Below the pieces are notes generated by a model. The model did not search any database. It was not told where the DNA came from and saw nothing but the letters and a program-made list of their open reading frames with translations. Shown here one piece after another: positions 47,852 to 57,505 of a DNA stretch of 64,000 bases. The DNA is from Rhodospirillaceae bacterium bin65 (lineage in GTDB: Bacteria; Pseudomonadota; Alphaproteobacteria; Bin65), in NCBI GenBank assembly GCA_002238725.1, contig MPMX01000010.1, positions 33,385 to 97,384 of the forward strand, read 5' to 3'. Position 1 is the stretch's first letter. Every line of letters begins with the position of its first letter. The position numbers were made by a program, and so were the translations under genes.

Positions 47852-48771
47852 CAATGGCTCCCCGGCCCGCCGAGGGAGAACAGGTCTTCCGGCGTCACCA
47901 CCAGATCGAAGACCAGCTTGGCGACCACCGCGAGCACGATAACCGCCAGCAGCCCGCGCAATTGCTCGCCCCGCAGGTATTGCCCGGCCCGGCTGCCGAA
48001 CTGCGCACCGACGACGGCGCCGGCCAGCAGAACCAGGGCCAGCACAACATCGACGGTCTGCGTCGTCACCGATTGCAGAAAGGTGACGTTGGCGGTGACG
48101 AAAATGATCTGGAACAGCGACGTGCCGACCACCACGATCGTCGGCATGCCGAGCAGGTAGATCATCGCCGGCACCATCAGGAAGCCGCCGCCGACACCCA
48201 TGATCGCCGCCAGCACGCCGACCAGAGCGCCGATCGTAAAGGGCGGGATGGCGCTGATATAGAGTTTCGACTTGCGGAAGCGCATGCGCAAGGGCAGGCG
48301 ATGCACCCAATAATGCTGATGCAGCTTGCGCCGGACGACAGTGCCGCTGCGCCGCCGGAGAATGGCGCGCGAACTCTCGACCAGCATCATCGCGCCGACG
48401 ATGCCGAGAAAGAAAACATAGGAGAGGCGGATCACCAGGTCGATCTGACCGACGGTGCGCAGCCAGGCGAACAGTTCGACGCCCAGATAGGAGCCGACGA
48501 ACCCGCCGGCGAGCAGCACACCACCCATCTTGAAATCGACATTGCCGCGGCGCCAGTGCGCGATCACGCCCGAGACGGACGATGCCACGATCTGGTTGGC
48601 TTCCGAGGCCACGGCGACCGGCGCCGGAATGCCGATAAAGATCAGCAGCGGCGTCATCAGGAAACCGCCGCCGACGCCGAACAGGCCGGAAAGAAAGCCG
48701 ATTGCGCCGCCCAGCCCCACCAACAGGAACACGTTGATGGAGACCTCGGCGATCGGAAGGTAAACCTGCAT
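47851..48771 (-). CDS. TauE/SafE-family sulfite/organosulfonate exporter-like permease
   Basis: A 306-residue integral membrane protein with eight or so helices and the two family repeats GGAIGFLSGLFGVGGGFLMT and GVLAAIMGVGGGFLMVPAM. Members move sulfite, sulfonates or other anions across the inner membrane. It is the first gene of a three-gene minus-strand unit. The substrate is not readable. Confidence 0.92.
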   Translation of the reverse strand: MQVYLPIAEVSINVFLLVGLGGAIGFLSGLFGVGGGFLMTPLLIFIGIPAPVAVASEANQIVASSVSGVIAHWRRGNVDFKMGGVLLAGGFVGSYLGVELFAWLRTVGQIDLVIRLSYVFFLGIVGAMMLVESSRAILRRRSGTVVRRKLHQHYWVHRLPLRMRFRKSKLYISAIPPFTIGALVGVLAAIMGVGGGFLMVPAMIYLLGMPTIVVVGTSLFQIIFVTANVTFLQSVTTQTVDVVLALVLLAGAVVGAQFGSRAGQYLRGEQLRGLLAVIVLAVVAKLVFDLVVTPEDLFSLGGPGSH

Positions 48772-48923
48772 AATATTCAGGAATGGAGATATGTTCGGCT
48801 GGTCGGCACGTTATGCCTGCGACCGGCGGCTGTGAAGCCCTGCCCCCCACGGCAGGCTGTCACAAATCCGCGCGCGGACTACGAATTTCTTTCTGCTGCG
48901 GAAATTAGGGATAGCTCTTCGGC

Positions 48924-49877
48924 ATGTCGCCATCCCAGGACCCCACCGGGCTGATTACCGGCACGGATATGCCGGCCCAGAGCTGGATCGACCGGCTGTT
49001 GCCCCGACCGGCGCGCGCCTATGCGCGGCTGATGCGGCTGGACCGGCCGATCGGGACATGGCTGCTGTTGTTTCCGGGCTGGTGGTCGATTGCGCTCGCG
49101 TTCGAGACGCTGGAGTGGCGCTGGGACAGCGCCGGGCTGTTCCTCTGGTTCATGGCCCTGTTCGGCGTCGGCGCCCTGCTGATGCGCGGGGCGGGCTGCA
49201 CCTGGAACGACATCACCGACCGGGAATTCGACGCCAGGGTGGAGCGCACCCGGACCCGCCCAATACCCAGCGGTCAGGTCTCCGTCAGGCAGGCGCTTGC
49301 ATTCATGGCGCTGCAGATGGCGGTCGCCTTCGGCATCCTGCTCCAGTTCAACGCCTTCGCCATCGTGGTCGGCGCAGCGTCGCTCGCCGTCGTGTTCGTC
49401 TATCCGCTGATGAAGCGCGTGACCTACTGGCCGCAGATCGTGCTGGGGCTGGCGTTCAACTGGGGCGCGCTGCTGGGATGGGCGGCGGTGCGCGGCGACC
49501 TTGGCTGGCCGCCCGTCCTGCTCTACCTCGCCGGCATCTTCTGGACCCTCGGCTACGACACCATCTACGCCCACCAGGACAAGGAAGACGACCTCCTGAT
49601 CGGCGTGAAATCGAGCGCGCTGAAGCTGGGAGCCAAAACGCGGCCGTGGCTGTGGGTCTTCTACGGATTGGCATCTGTCCTGATCGCCGCCACCGGTTGG
49701 CTGGACGGCCTCGGCCCCTTGTTCTGGATCGGTCTCGGCCTCGGCACCCTGCAACTCGGCTGGCAGGCCGCCAGGGTGGACATCGACGATCCCGCCGACT
49801 GCCTGCGCGTCTTCAAATCCAACCGGGTGTTTGGCTGGTGCCTGCTGATCGGCCTGACGGCGGACCTGGTGTACTAG
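48924..49877 (+). CDS. ubiA: 4-hydroxybenzoate polyprenyltransferase
   Basis: A 317-residue membrane prenyltransferase. The two Asp-rich motifs are NDITDREFDARVERTRTRP and DTIYAHQDKEDDLLIGVKS. It joins an all-trans polyprenyl chain to 4-hydroxybenzoate in ubiquinone synthesis. It is divergent from the TauE gene across 152 bases and convergent with the peptidase gene. Confidence 0.95.
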   Translation: MSPSQDPTGLITGTDMPAQSWIDRLLPRPARAYARLMRLDRPIGTWLLLFPGWWSIALAFETLEWRWDSAGLFLWFMALFGVGALLMRGAGCTWNDITDREFDARVERTRTRPIPSGQVSVRQALAFMALQMAVAFGILLQFNAFAIVVGAASLAVVFVYPLMKRVTYWPQIVLGLAFNWGALLGWAAVRGDLGWPPVLLYLAGIFWTLGYDTIYAHQDKEDDLLIGVKSSALKLGAKTRPWLWVFYGLASVLIAATGWLDGLGPLFWIGLGLGTLQLGWQAARVDIDDPADCLRVFKSNRVFGWCLLIGLTADLVY

Positions 49878-50092
49878 AGCATGGCTCTCTTAGACGGAAC
49901 TGTAGCGGCGAGGCGTCCCTCGATACGGCGCGCAAGCGCGCCTACTCGGGATGAGGAGAAAGTACTCAAGATACTCCTTCCCCTCACCCTGAGTAGCCGC
50001 GAAGCGGCGTATCGAAGGGCCTGCCCTGAGCCCTTCGAAGGGGCGTACCTCCGCGGTGTCAGCGGTTCCAATTGAAACGGACACGCTCTAGG
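49878..50092. repeat. dispersed palindromic repeat pair in the ubiA-peptidase gap
   Basis: Two facing units: CTCGATACGGCGCGCAAGCG with CGCCTACTCGGGATGAGG, and CTCACCCTGAGTAGCCGCGA with AGCGGCGTATCGAAGGG. The same pair occurs at 11212-11355. The whole segment is bounded by TAGAGCATG at 49876 and ACACGCTCTA at 50083, an imperfect terminal inversion typical of MITE-like inserts. It fills the 217-base gap between the convergent ubiA and peptidase genes. Confidence 0.75.
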
Positions 50093-50094
50093 CC

Positions 50095-52209
50095 TCAGCC
50101 CGGGGTTCCCCTGAGATCGGACTCCGTCAGAAGCCCGAACACCATCAGCAAGAAGGCGTATTCCTCCGCTACTTCGTGCAGCGCTTCGTAGCGGCCGGAC
50201 TTGCCGCCATGGCCGGCGCCCATATTCATGCGCAGCACGAGTAGATTGTCGTCGGTCTTCGTCGCCCGCAATTTCGCAACCCACTTGGCGGGTTCCCAGT
50301 AGGTGACGCGCGCGTCGCTCAGACCGCCGGTGACGAAAAGGTGCGGATAGTCCTTCGGCTCCACATTGTCGTAAGGGCTGTAGGCCTCGATCCGCCGGTA
50401 GGCCGCCTCGCTTGCCGACGGGTTGCCCCATTCCGGAAATTCGCCCGGCGTCAGCCAGAGCGTATCGTCCAGCATCGTATTCAGGACATCGACGAAGGGG
50501 ACATGCGCCGCCGCAGCCCGGAACAGGTCCGGCGCCATGTTGACAGTCGCGCCGACCGTCAGGCCGCCGGCGCTGCCGCCGGCGAGCGCCATGTTGCCGG
50601 CGCGCGCATAGCCCGCCGCCGCCAGATGCCGCGCGACGGCAATCACGTCGCGAAAGGTGTTTTCCTTGTGCTCCAGCTTGCCGGTCTCGTACCAGTTCTT
50701 GCCAAGTTCCGAACCGCCGCGCGGGTTCGCCAGCGCGAAGACGAAACCGCGGTCCAGCAGCGACAGGCGCGCCGTGCCGAAAGACGGGTCCATGTTCATG
50801 CCGTAGGAGCCGTAGGCATAGAGGTAGAGCGGGGCGCTGCCGTCCCGCGGCGTATCCCTGCGGCGCACGACGGTGACGGGCACGAGTACGCCATCGTGCG
50901 AGGGCGCCATTTCCCGCTCCGAGACATACTGCGATGCATCGTATCCGGACGGAATTTCCTGGACCTTGCGGACGGTTCGTTCGCGCGTGACGACGTCGTA
51001 GTCCCAGACCGTCAGCGGCGTAACCAGCGATTGGTAGGCGATGCGCAGATGGACCAGATCGAATTCCGCGTTTCCGGCCGGATGGACGGCATAGGCCGGT
51101 TCGGGAAAGGCGATCCGGTGTTCGGCGCCGTCGGCGAAATGCCGGATGCGCAGGTGTTTGACGCCGGCCTCCCGCTCCTCGATCAGCATCCAGTCCCGGA
51201 ACACCGCCAGCCCGGTCAGGTAGATGTTGTCGGATGGGGCAATGACCTCCCGCCAATTTTCCGTATCGGGGCTATCGGCCGGAGCCGCGGCAAGCCGCCG
51301 GTTGGGGTGGGTATCGTCGGTCAGAATCCAGAAGACGCCGTCGCGGTGGTCCACTTCATAGAGGCGCCCGGTCCGGCGGGTGCTGATGAGGCGCGGTTCG
51401 GTTTCCGGGGCCTCGGCCGGAACGAAACGGACCTCTGAGGTTTCGTGATCGCCGGTACGGATAAACAGGTAAAATTGGTCTGCCCCAAGATCGACCGAAA
51501 TCCCGAATCCCGGATCGGGCTCCCGGTAGACTTCGACATCCGCCTCAACCGGCGTGCCCAGGCGGTGCCGCCACAACGACGACGGCCGCAGTTGTTCATC
51601 GAGCCGGACGTAGAACAGCGTCCGATTATCGGTTGCCCAGGCCGGTGCGCCGCTGGTGTTCGGAACTAAGTCCGGCAGATCTTCACCGGTTCTCAGATCG
51701 CGCACCCGGATTGCAAAGCGTTCCGAACCGTCGGTGTCGACCGAGTAGGCGAGCAGAGAATGATCGGGCGACGGCTCGACCGCGCGGACGCGCAGATAGT
51801 CGAGCCCTTCGGCCAATGCCGGCTCATCGAGTATCGTCCGGGGCGCGCCGTCCGGTCCTTCTTCGTAACGGATACGGAAATGGGTCCGGTACTGCGCGCC
51901 CGCCTCGAACCGCCAGGAATAAAACCACGGTCCCTTTTTCATCGGCACGCCGCGGTCGTCGTCCTTGAGGCGGCCCTTCATTTCCCGAAACAGGGTTTCC
52001 CGGAGATCCGCCGTCGGGGCCATGACAGCTTCCCGGTAGGCATTTTCGGCCGTGAGATAATCAAGGATCGCCGCGTCCCGGACATCGGGATAGCCGGGAT
52101 CGCGCAGCCAGGCGTAGTCGTCCGTCCGGCTGTCGCCGTGGTGACGGAAGGTTTTCGGCCGGCGTGCCGCGACCGGCGGCCTTGGAGGATTCCCGGACGG
52201 TTCGGTCAT
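50095..52209 (-). CDS. S9 prolyl oligopeptidase-family peptidase (oligopeptidase B-like)
   Basis: A 704-residue serine peptidase. An N-terminal beta-propeller (about 1-420) is followed by an alpha/beta hydrolase domain with the nucleophile in LAGGSAGGLTVG and the catalytic His in GAGHGGKSGRY. PLYLYAYGSYGMNMDPSF and GFVFALANPRGGSELGK are typical of oligopeptidase B, which cleaves short peptides after basic residues. No signal peptide is evident, so it is cytoplasmic. Confidence 0.92.
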   Translation of the reverse strand: MTEPSGNPPRPPVAARRPKTFRHHGDSRTDDYAWLRDPGYPDVRDAAILDYLTAENAYREAVMAPTADLRETLFREMKGRLKDDDRGVPMKKGPWFYSWRFEAGAQYRTHFRIRYEEGPDGAPRTILDEPALAEGLDYLRVRAVEPSPDHSLLAYSVDTDGSERFAIRVRDLRTGEDLPDLVPNTSGAPAWATDNRTLFYVRLDEQLRPSSLWRHRLGTPVEADVEVYREPDPGFGISVDLGADQFYLFIRTGDHETSEVRFVPAEAPETEPRLISTRRTGRLYEVDHRDGVFWILTDDTHPNRRLAAAPADSPDTENWREVIAPSDNIYLTGLAVFRDWMLIEEREAGVKHLRIRHFADGAEHRIAFPEPAYAVHPAGNAEFDLVHLRIAYQSLVTPLTVWDYDVVTRERTVRKVQEIPSGYDASQYVSEREMAPSHDGVLVPVTVVRRRDTPRDGSAPLYLYAYGSYGMNMDPSFGTARLSLLDRGFVFALANPRGGSELGKNWYETGKLEHKENTFRDVIAVARHLAAAGYARAGNMALAGGSAGGLTVGATVNMAPDLFRAAAAHVPFVDVLNTMLDDTLWLTPGEFPEWGNPSASEAAYRRIEAYSPYDNVEPKDYPHLFVTGGLSDARVTYWEPAKWVAKLRATKTDDNLLVLRMNMGAGHGGKSGRYEALHEVAEEYAFLLMVFGLLTESDLRGTPG

Positions 52210-52327
52210 GGTGCCGATGTGGCCCGCTGCTCCCGGGTTGACAACCGCCGAACTCTCCCGAATGACATCGCCGAAATCTCACTCATAAGTGATTCGAACC
52301 GGTAATTCGGCCAACATAGGGTTAGTC

Positions 52328-53080
52328 ATGATCGGATTCGCCAAAATCGTTGCGCGGACGCTTGCTGCGGTTACCGTGGCAGCAGCCGCGGTACCCGCCG
52401 GCGCGCTTGCCGACGCCGCAAAAAACCCGGTCGTCGTGGAACTGTTCACCTCCCAGGGCTGCTATTCCTGCCCGCCGGCGGACGATTTCCTCGGCGTACT
52501 GGCGAAGCGCCCCGGGGTGCTCGCCCTGTCGTTCCATGTCGACTACTGGAACTATCTGGGCTGGCGCGATCCCTATTCCAGCGCCGAGGCCACGCGGCGC
52601 CAGCATACCTATGCCTCGGCCATGCGCCGCCGCACCGTTTACACGCCCCAGATGGTTGTGGACGGCACGCTGCAGGGCATCGGGAGCTACACCGGCGTCA
52701 TCGACGGGCACATCCGGGTCCGGCAGCAATCGAGCGACGATCGTGTCGCCGTGTCGATCGCCGGAGACGCGAATGCCGAAACGCTCACCGCCTCGCTCAA
52801 GGGCGATGGGGGGCGGACCGGAGATTGCGCGATCTGGCTGGTCTATTTCGACAAGAAGCACACCACGGCGATCCCGCGCGGCGAGAACGCGGGCAAGACG
52901 CTGTCCTACTACAACGTGGTGCGCGAATTCAGACGGGTTGCCGACTACAGAGACGCCGACCTTGAGATCGATGTGCCCCGCACCGGCGCCAAAGGCGCGC
53001 GGTACGACCGGGTTGCCGTCCTCGTTCAGCAGCCCGAGGGCGGCAGGATTGTCGGCGCGGCCTGGGCCGAGTTGAAATAG
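52328..53080 (+). CDS. DUF1223 exported thioredoxin-like protein
   Basis: From ATG 52328 a 250-residue protein with a signal peptide ending near ALADAAK. It has a CxxC in ELFTSQGCYSCPPADDFLG and the DUF1223 pattern FHVDYWNYLGWRDPYSS, YTPQMVVDG. These domains have a thioredoxin-like fold of unknown function. It is divergent from the peptidase gene and followed by the helicase gene. Confidence 0.88.
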   Translation: MIGFAKIVARTLAAVTVAAAAVPAGALADAAKNPVVVELFTSQGCYSCPPADDFLGVLAKRPGVLALSFHVDYWNYLGWRDPYSSAEATRRQHTYASAMRRRTVYTPQMVVDGTLQGIGSYTGVIDGHIRVRQQSSDDRVAVSIAGDANAETLTASLKGDGGRTGDCAIWLVYFDKKHTTAIPRGENAGKTLSYYNVVREFRRVADYRDADLEIDVPRTGAKGARYDRVAVLVQQPEGGRIVGAAWAELK

Positions 53081-53197
53081 CCCGACGCCGCATTGCTGCG
53101 GGCCTTTCAAAGCCCGTTCCTTCCGGCATCTTTCCGCGGCGCGCCAACGGCTCTTTCCCCGCCTTTCCTCTTGTCTTCCGCCACAACCCGGACGACG

Positions 53198-55702
53198 ATG
53201 CGCTCCATGAGGTCGAATTCCGACGTCTCCGGACCTCCGGGCCGGCGCATCACTGCCGTCCTCGGGCCGACCAACACCGGCAAGACGCATTTCGCGATGG
53301 ACCGCATGCTGGCGCACGGCTCCGGCATGATCGGCTTCCCGCTTCGCCTGCTCGCCCGGGAGAATTACGACCGGGCGGTGCGCGCCGCCGGCGGCCATGC
53401 GGTGGCGCTGGTCACGGGCGAAGAGAAGATCGTTCCGCCGACCGCGCGGTTTTTCCTCTGTACAGTCGAGGCCATGCCGGTCGACCGCGAGGTCGAGTTC
53501 CTGGCAATCGACGAGGTCCAGCTCGCAGCCGATCCCGAGCGTGGCTATGTCTTTACCGACCGGATTCTCCGGGCGCGCGGAACGGTCGAGACCGTGCTTA
53601 TCGGGGCCGAAACCGTCCGGCCGGTCCTGAACCGGCTGGTGCCTGAAGCGCATCTCATCACCCGGCCGCGCTTTTCGCGGCTCGCCTATGCCGGACCGAA
53701 GAAGATCACCCGGCTGCCTCCCCGGACAGCAGCAGTCGCCTTCTCGGCCCAGGAAGTCTATGCGCTCGCCGAAGTGATCCGGCGGCGACGCGGCGGCGCG
53801 GCGGTGGTGCTCGGCGCGCTCAGTCCCCGCACGCGCAACGCCCAGGTCGAGATGTTCCAGGCCGGCGAGGTCGACTACCTGGTCGCGACCGACGCCATCG
53901 GCATGGGCCTGAACATGGATGTAAACCACATCGCCTTTTCCGATCTGGTCAAGTTCGACGGGCGCATGCGGCGGCGGCTGATCCCGGCGGAGATCGGGCA
54001 GATCGCCGGGCGTGCGGGCCGGCACATGCAGGACGGCACCTTCGGCACCACCGCCAACGCCGGCGAATTCGACGCCGACCTGATCGAGGCGATCGAAACC
54101 CACACTTTCGATCCGTTGCCCTTCGTCTTCTGGCGCAATCCGAAGCTGTCGTTCGACACGGTCGATGCGCTGATCCAGAGTCTTGCGCTGCCGCCCTCGT
54201 CGCGCGATCTCGCGCCGGCGCGCGAAGCGGAAGATTTCCGCACTCTGGCGGCCCTTTCCCGCCAGCCCGGCCTGCGCGCCCGGCTGGACGAGCCGGCGGC
54301 GGTCGCCCTGCTGTGGGAATGCTGCCAGATTCCCGATTTCCGCAAGATTCTGGGCGAGGCGCACAACAGCCTGGTCAGCCGCATCTTCATGGACCTGACG
54401 GGTTCCAAGGGACGTATCTCCCCGGCGTGGATGGAGCGCCAGGTCTCGCGGATCGACCGGACGACCGGCGACATCGGCGCACTGGCCGGCCGGATCGCCG
54501 ATATCCGCACCTGGACCTATGTGTCCTACCACAGCGAATGGCTGGACGAGCCGCTGCGCTGGCAGGAGCTGACGCGGCGGATCGAAGACCGGTTGTCGGA
54601 CGCGCTGCACGAGCGGCTCACCGAACGCTTCGTCGACAAGCGTACCGCGATCCTGGTCAAGCGTTTGCGCAGCAAGCAGGAACTCGAAGCCGCGGTCATG
54701 GAATCCGGCGAGGTCGTCGTGGAAGGCGTGGCCATCGGACGGATGGACGGTTTCCGTTTCGCCGCCGCGCCGGCAGCGACCGGCGACGATGCCCGCGCCA
54801 TGCGCAATGCGGGCTGGCGGGCGCTGCGGCCCGCGATCGAGGAGCGGCTCCGCCTGTTGGAGGGCGCAAAACCGAAAGCCGTAAAGCTTGGCCCGAATAG
54901 CGAATTGCGCTGGCGCGGCGCTGTGATCGGGCGGCTGGTCAAGGGCGATCACCTGCTCAAGCCCCGGGTCCGGCCGGTGGTCGGCGACGGTCTGGATCCG
55001 GCCGTGCGGAACCGGGTGGCGGCGAAGCTCGAGAGCTGGCTTGCAGCCCATCTGCCGTTCCGGCTGGGCGCCATCGCCGCACCGGCGCCCGAGGGCATCG
55101 GCGGCCAGGCCCGGGCCCTGCTTTACCAGCTCGGCGAGGCAGGCGGCCACCTGCCCCGCAGCGGCCTGCGGGCCACGATCGACGGGCTGACGAAAGCGGA
55201 CCGCAAGGCCCTGGCCGCGCACGGGGTCAAGCTGGGCGCCCAGCGGGTTTACTACTCCAAATTGCTGCGGCCCCGGCCGCAGGCCATGCTCGCGCTGCTA
55301 TGGGTCATTCACCACGAGGTCCGGGATATCGAGCCGCCGCCTTTTGCGGCATGTCTCGAAGCGGTCGACGGCCTGCCGCGCGGCCTGCTGCCGGCCTGCG
55401 GCTACGTCGTCGCCCAGGGCAACGCGGTGCGCGCGGACCGGATCGAGGCGCTGTGGCGCGCGATCAAGCGGCTGCCGGACGGAAAGCCGGTGACGGCCGA
55501 TCCGGCGCTCGCCGAAGCCGCGGGAATTCCGGACGCCTATCTTCCCGCGGCGCTGCACGGTCTCGGGTACCGTCCGGGAAGCGAAACCGACGGCGCCTGG
55601 CGCAGGGCCGCCGCCCGGCCGCGCCGGCGCAGGGAACAGCCGGCGCCCGCCAATCCCTGCTCGCCGTTCGCCATCCTGCGCGAACTCACGGCGAGCCGGT
55701 AA
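53198..55702 (+). CDS. SUV3-like ATP-dependent RNA helicase
   Basis: From ATG 53198 an 834-residue DExH helicase. The Walker A motif is GPTNTGKTHFAMDRM, the DEVQ box lies in LAIDEVQLAADPERGY, and the RNA helicase motif is EIGQIAGRAGRHMQDGTFG. The long C-terminal half is the alphaproteobacterial type that also resembles mitochondrial SUV3. The start is not well fixed: ATG 53207 or an upstream codon are alternatives. It is followed six bases later by an S4-domain gene. Confidence 0.88.
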   Translation: MRSMRSNSDVSGPPGRRITAVLGPTNTGKTHFAMDRMLAHGSGMIGFPLRLLARENYDRAVRAAGGHAVALVTGEEKIVPPTARFFLCTVEAMPVDREVEFLAIDEVQLAADPERGYVFTDRILRARGTVETVLIGAETVRPVLNRLVPEAHLITRPRFSRLAYAGPKKITRLPPRTAAVAFSAQEVYALAEVIRRRRGGAAVVLGALSPRTRNAQVEMFQAGEVDYLVATDAIGMGLNMDVNHIAFSDLVKFDGRMRRRLIPAEIGQIAGRAGRHMQDGTFGTTANAGEFDADLIEAIETHTFDPLPFVFWRNPKLSFDTVDALIQSLALPPSSRDLAPAREAEDFRTLAALSRQPGLRARLDEPAAVALLWECCQIPDFRKILGEAHNSLVSRIFMDLTGSKGRISPAWMERQVSRIDRTTGDIGALAGRIADIRTWTYVSYHSEWLDEPLRWQELTRRIEDRLSDALHERLTERFVDKRTAILVKRLRSKQELEAAVMESGEVVVEGVAIGRMDGFRFAAAPAATGDDARAMRNAGWRALRPAIEERLRLLEGAKPKAVKLGPNSELRWRGAVIGRLVKGDHLLKPRVRPVVGDGLDPAVRNRVAAKLESWLAAHLPFRLGAIAAPAPEGIGGQARALLYQLGEAGGHLPRSGLRATIDGLTKADRKALAAHGVKLGAQRVYYSKLLRPRPQAMLALLWVIHHEVRDIEPPPFAACLEAVDGLPRGLLPACGYVVAQGNAVRADRIEALWRAIKRLPDGKPVTADPALAEAAGIPDAYLPAALHGLGYRPGSETDGAWRRAAARPRRRREQPAPANPCSPFAILRELTASR

Positions 55703-55708
55703 ACGCCG

Positions 55709-56194
55709 GTGCCGGACGCGCCTGCCACCCCTGCCCCAAGTCCGGGCAAGACCGGGCCGAGCAAGACCGGGCTGGGCAAAGCCGGGCCGGACGAGATCGG
55801 GCCGCGCATCGACAAGTGGCTGTGGCACGCCCGCTTCTTCAAGACCCGGACGCTGGCCAGCAAGCTGTGCAACGGCGGCAAGCTGCGGGTGAACAGCGAT
55901 CCGGTCGCCAAGGCGCACTACCGGGTGCGCCGCGGCGATGTGCTGACTTTTCCGCAGGGCGACCGAATCCGGGTGATCGAGGTCCGGGACTTCGGCGCGC
56001 GGCGCGGGCCGGCGACAGAAGCCCGGACGCTGTACGAAGATCTGGCGCCACCGGCGCCGCGACCGGCATCGGCGGAGGCCGGGCCAGGGGGCGGCCCTGC
56101 GGGTTCAGGGCGGTCGGCGCACCGCGAGGCCGGCGCAGGCCGGCCGACCAAGGCCGAGCGCAGGGCCCTCGACCGGCTGCGCGGCCGGCCCTGA
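55709..56194 (+). CDS. S4-domain RNA-binding protein (Hsp15-like)
   Basis: A 161-residue protein from a GTG start. Residues 25-95 form an S4 domain: RIDKWLWHARFFKTRTLASK, GGKLRVNSDPVAKAHYRVR, GDVLTFP. The C-terminal third is Pro/Ala/Gly-rich and basic. Hsp15-type proteins bind stalled 50S subunits with nascent chains. The tight spacing after the helicase suggests one transcript. Confidence 0.88.
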   Translation: MPDAPATPAPSPGKTGPSKTGLGKAGPDEIGPRIDKWLWHARFFKTRTLASKLCNGGKLRVNSDPVAKAHYRVRRGDVLTFPQGDRIRVIEVRDFGARRGPATEARTLYEDLAPPAPRPASAEAGPGGGPAGSGRSAHREAGAGRPTKAERRALDRLRGRP

Positions 56195-56226
56195 ACCGGC
56201 CCTGAACCAGCCCGGAACCTGGCCGC

Positions 56227-56949
56227 ATGATCGACCTTCTCGCCGACCCCAACGCCTGGATCAGCCTGGCCACGCTGACCGCGCTGGAAATCGTCCTCGG
56301 CATCGACAACCTGATCTTCATCGCGATCCTGGCCGACCGGCTGCCGGAGCGGCAGCGCCCGGCGGCGCGCCGGCTCGGCCTCGGCGCGGCGCTGGTCACG
56401 CGCCTCGCGCTGCTGTTCGTCATCACCTGGCTCGCCGGCCTCAACCAGGCGCTGTTCGCCGTCTGGGGCGAGGAGATTTCCTGGCGCGATATCGTGCTGA
56501 TCGCCGGCGGCCTGTTCCTGATCGGCAAGGCGACCATGGAGATCGACCACGATCTGGAAGGCGGCCCGAAAAGCCGGCCCGCGAAAATCTGGGGCGGCTT
56601 CGGCGTCGTCATCGCCCAGATCGCCGTGATCGACATCGTATTCTCGCTCGATTCCGTCATCACGGCGGTCGGCATGGCGCGCCATATCGAGGTGATGGTC
56701 GCCGCCATCGTCATCGCCATCCTGGTGATGCTGCTGGCGGCCGAACCGGTCGGCCGCTTCGTCGCCGCGCACCCGACGATCAAGATGCTCGCGCTGTCCT
56801 TCCTGATCCTGGTCGGGGTCATGCTGGTCGCCGACGGCGTCGGCCTGCACATCCCGAAGGGCTACCTGTATTTCGCCATGGCCTTCGCCCTCGGGGTCGA
56901 GTCCCTCAATCTGCTGGCCCGCAAGGCGCGGGCGCGGAAGCGCGGTTGA
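56227..56949 (+). CDS. TerC-family integral membrane protein
   Basis: A 240-residue protein with about seven membrane helices. It has the TerC signature Asp/Glu in the helices (EIVLGIDNLIFIAI, VIDIVFSLDSVITAVGMARH). Family members are linked to metal efflux or tellurite resistance and to co-translational metalation. It follows the S4-domain gene by 32 bases on the same strand. Confidence 0.9.
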   Translation: MIDLLADPNAWISLATLTALEIVLGIDNLIFIAILADRLPERQRPAARRLGLGAALVTRLALLFVITWLAGLNQALFAVWGEEISWRDIVLIAGGLFLIGKATMEIDHDLEGGPKSRPAKIWGGFGVVIAQIAVIDIVFSLDSVITAVGMARHIEVMVAAIVIAILVMLLAAEPVGRFVAAHPTIKMLALSFLILVGVMLVADGVGLHIPKGYLYFAMAFALGVESLNLLARKARARKRG

Positions 56950-56973
56950 ACCCGTCGGTCCGGATCCGGACCG

Positions 56974-57441
56974 CTACCGGTAATGGCGCGGCGGGTAAGC
57001 CAGCGGCAGCACGACGGTGAACCCGCCTTGGCAGCGGACATGGCGGTGGCGCGGAACCGGATGGCGGTGGCCCCGGTCATGGCGATGGCGATGGTTTCGC
57101 CAGTGCCCCCGCGGCCGTGGCTTCGCGGCGGCGCAGGCAAACGGAAACGTGAAGCTCCAGTAAGGCGCGGCCCGATGCGGATAAGGCCGGTGCCGGTGTC
57201 GCCAGCGCGGCGGGTAGCCGTGCCGTCCGCGCCAGCGGTCATGGCGGAAGCCACGGCGGTCATGACGGAAGCCCCGGCGGTCGTGGACGAGGGTCGCTTC
57301 CGGACCGGCACGGCTCAAGGCCGCGAGGGCCGGCCCGACCGATCCCGCTGCACCCGGCGCCGCCTGAACCGGCGCGGCCGGCGTTGCCAGGATCAGGGCC
57401 AGCGCCCCCGTTGCGATAACGGATTGCAGCATCGGTTTCAT
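56974..57441 (-). CDS. small exported His/Arg-rich protein
   Basis: Read from ATG 57441, 155 residues: a signal peptide (MKPMLQSVIATGALALILAT) and a mature region rich in His, Arg and Pro, with the short tandem repeat HDRRGFRHDRRGFRHDRW and many HRH/RHR steps. No domain is recognised. Metal or polyanion binding in the periplasm can only be suggested from composition. It lies convergent with terC, just downstream of it. Confidence 0.6.
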   Translation of the reverse strand: MKPMLQSVIATGALALILATPAAPVQAAPGAAGSVGPALAALSRAGPEATLVHDRRGFRHDRRGFRHDRWRGRHGYPPRWRHRHRPYPHRAAPYWSFTFPFACAAAKPRPRGHWRNHRHRHDRGHRHPVPRHRHVRCQGGFTVVLPLAYPPRHYR

Positions 57442-57505
57442 CGAGTTCTCCCTTCCGTGCACGCGCCCGCCCCGTAGAGGCGGGGGGACGGCGACCATCG
57501 GAAAT

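Noticed and set aside
52322..55222. Long minus-strand reading frame opposite the DUF1223 and helicase genes
   Set aside because: Both plus-strand genes have clear motifs; the antisense frame has none.
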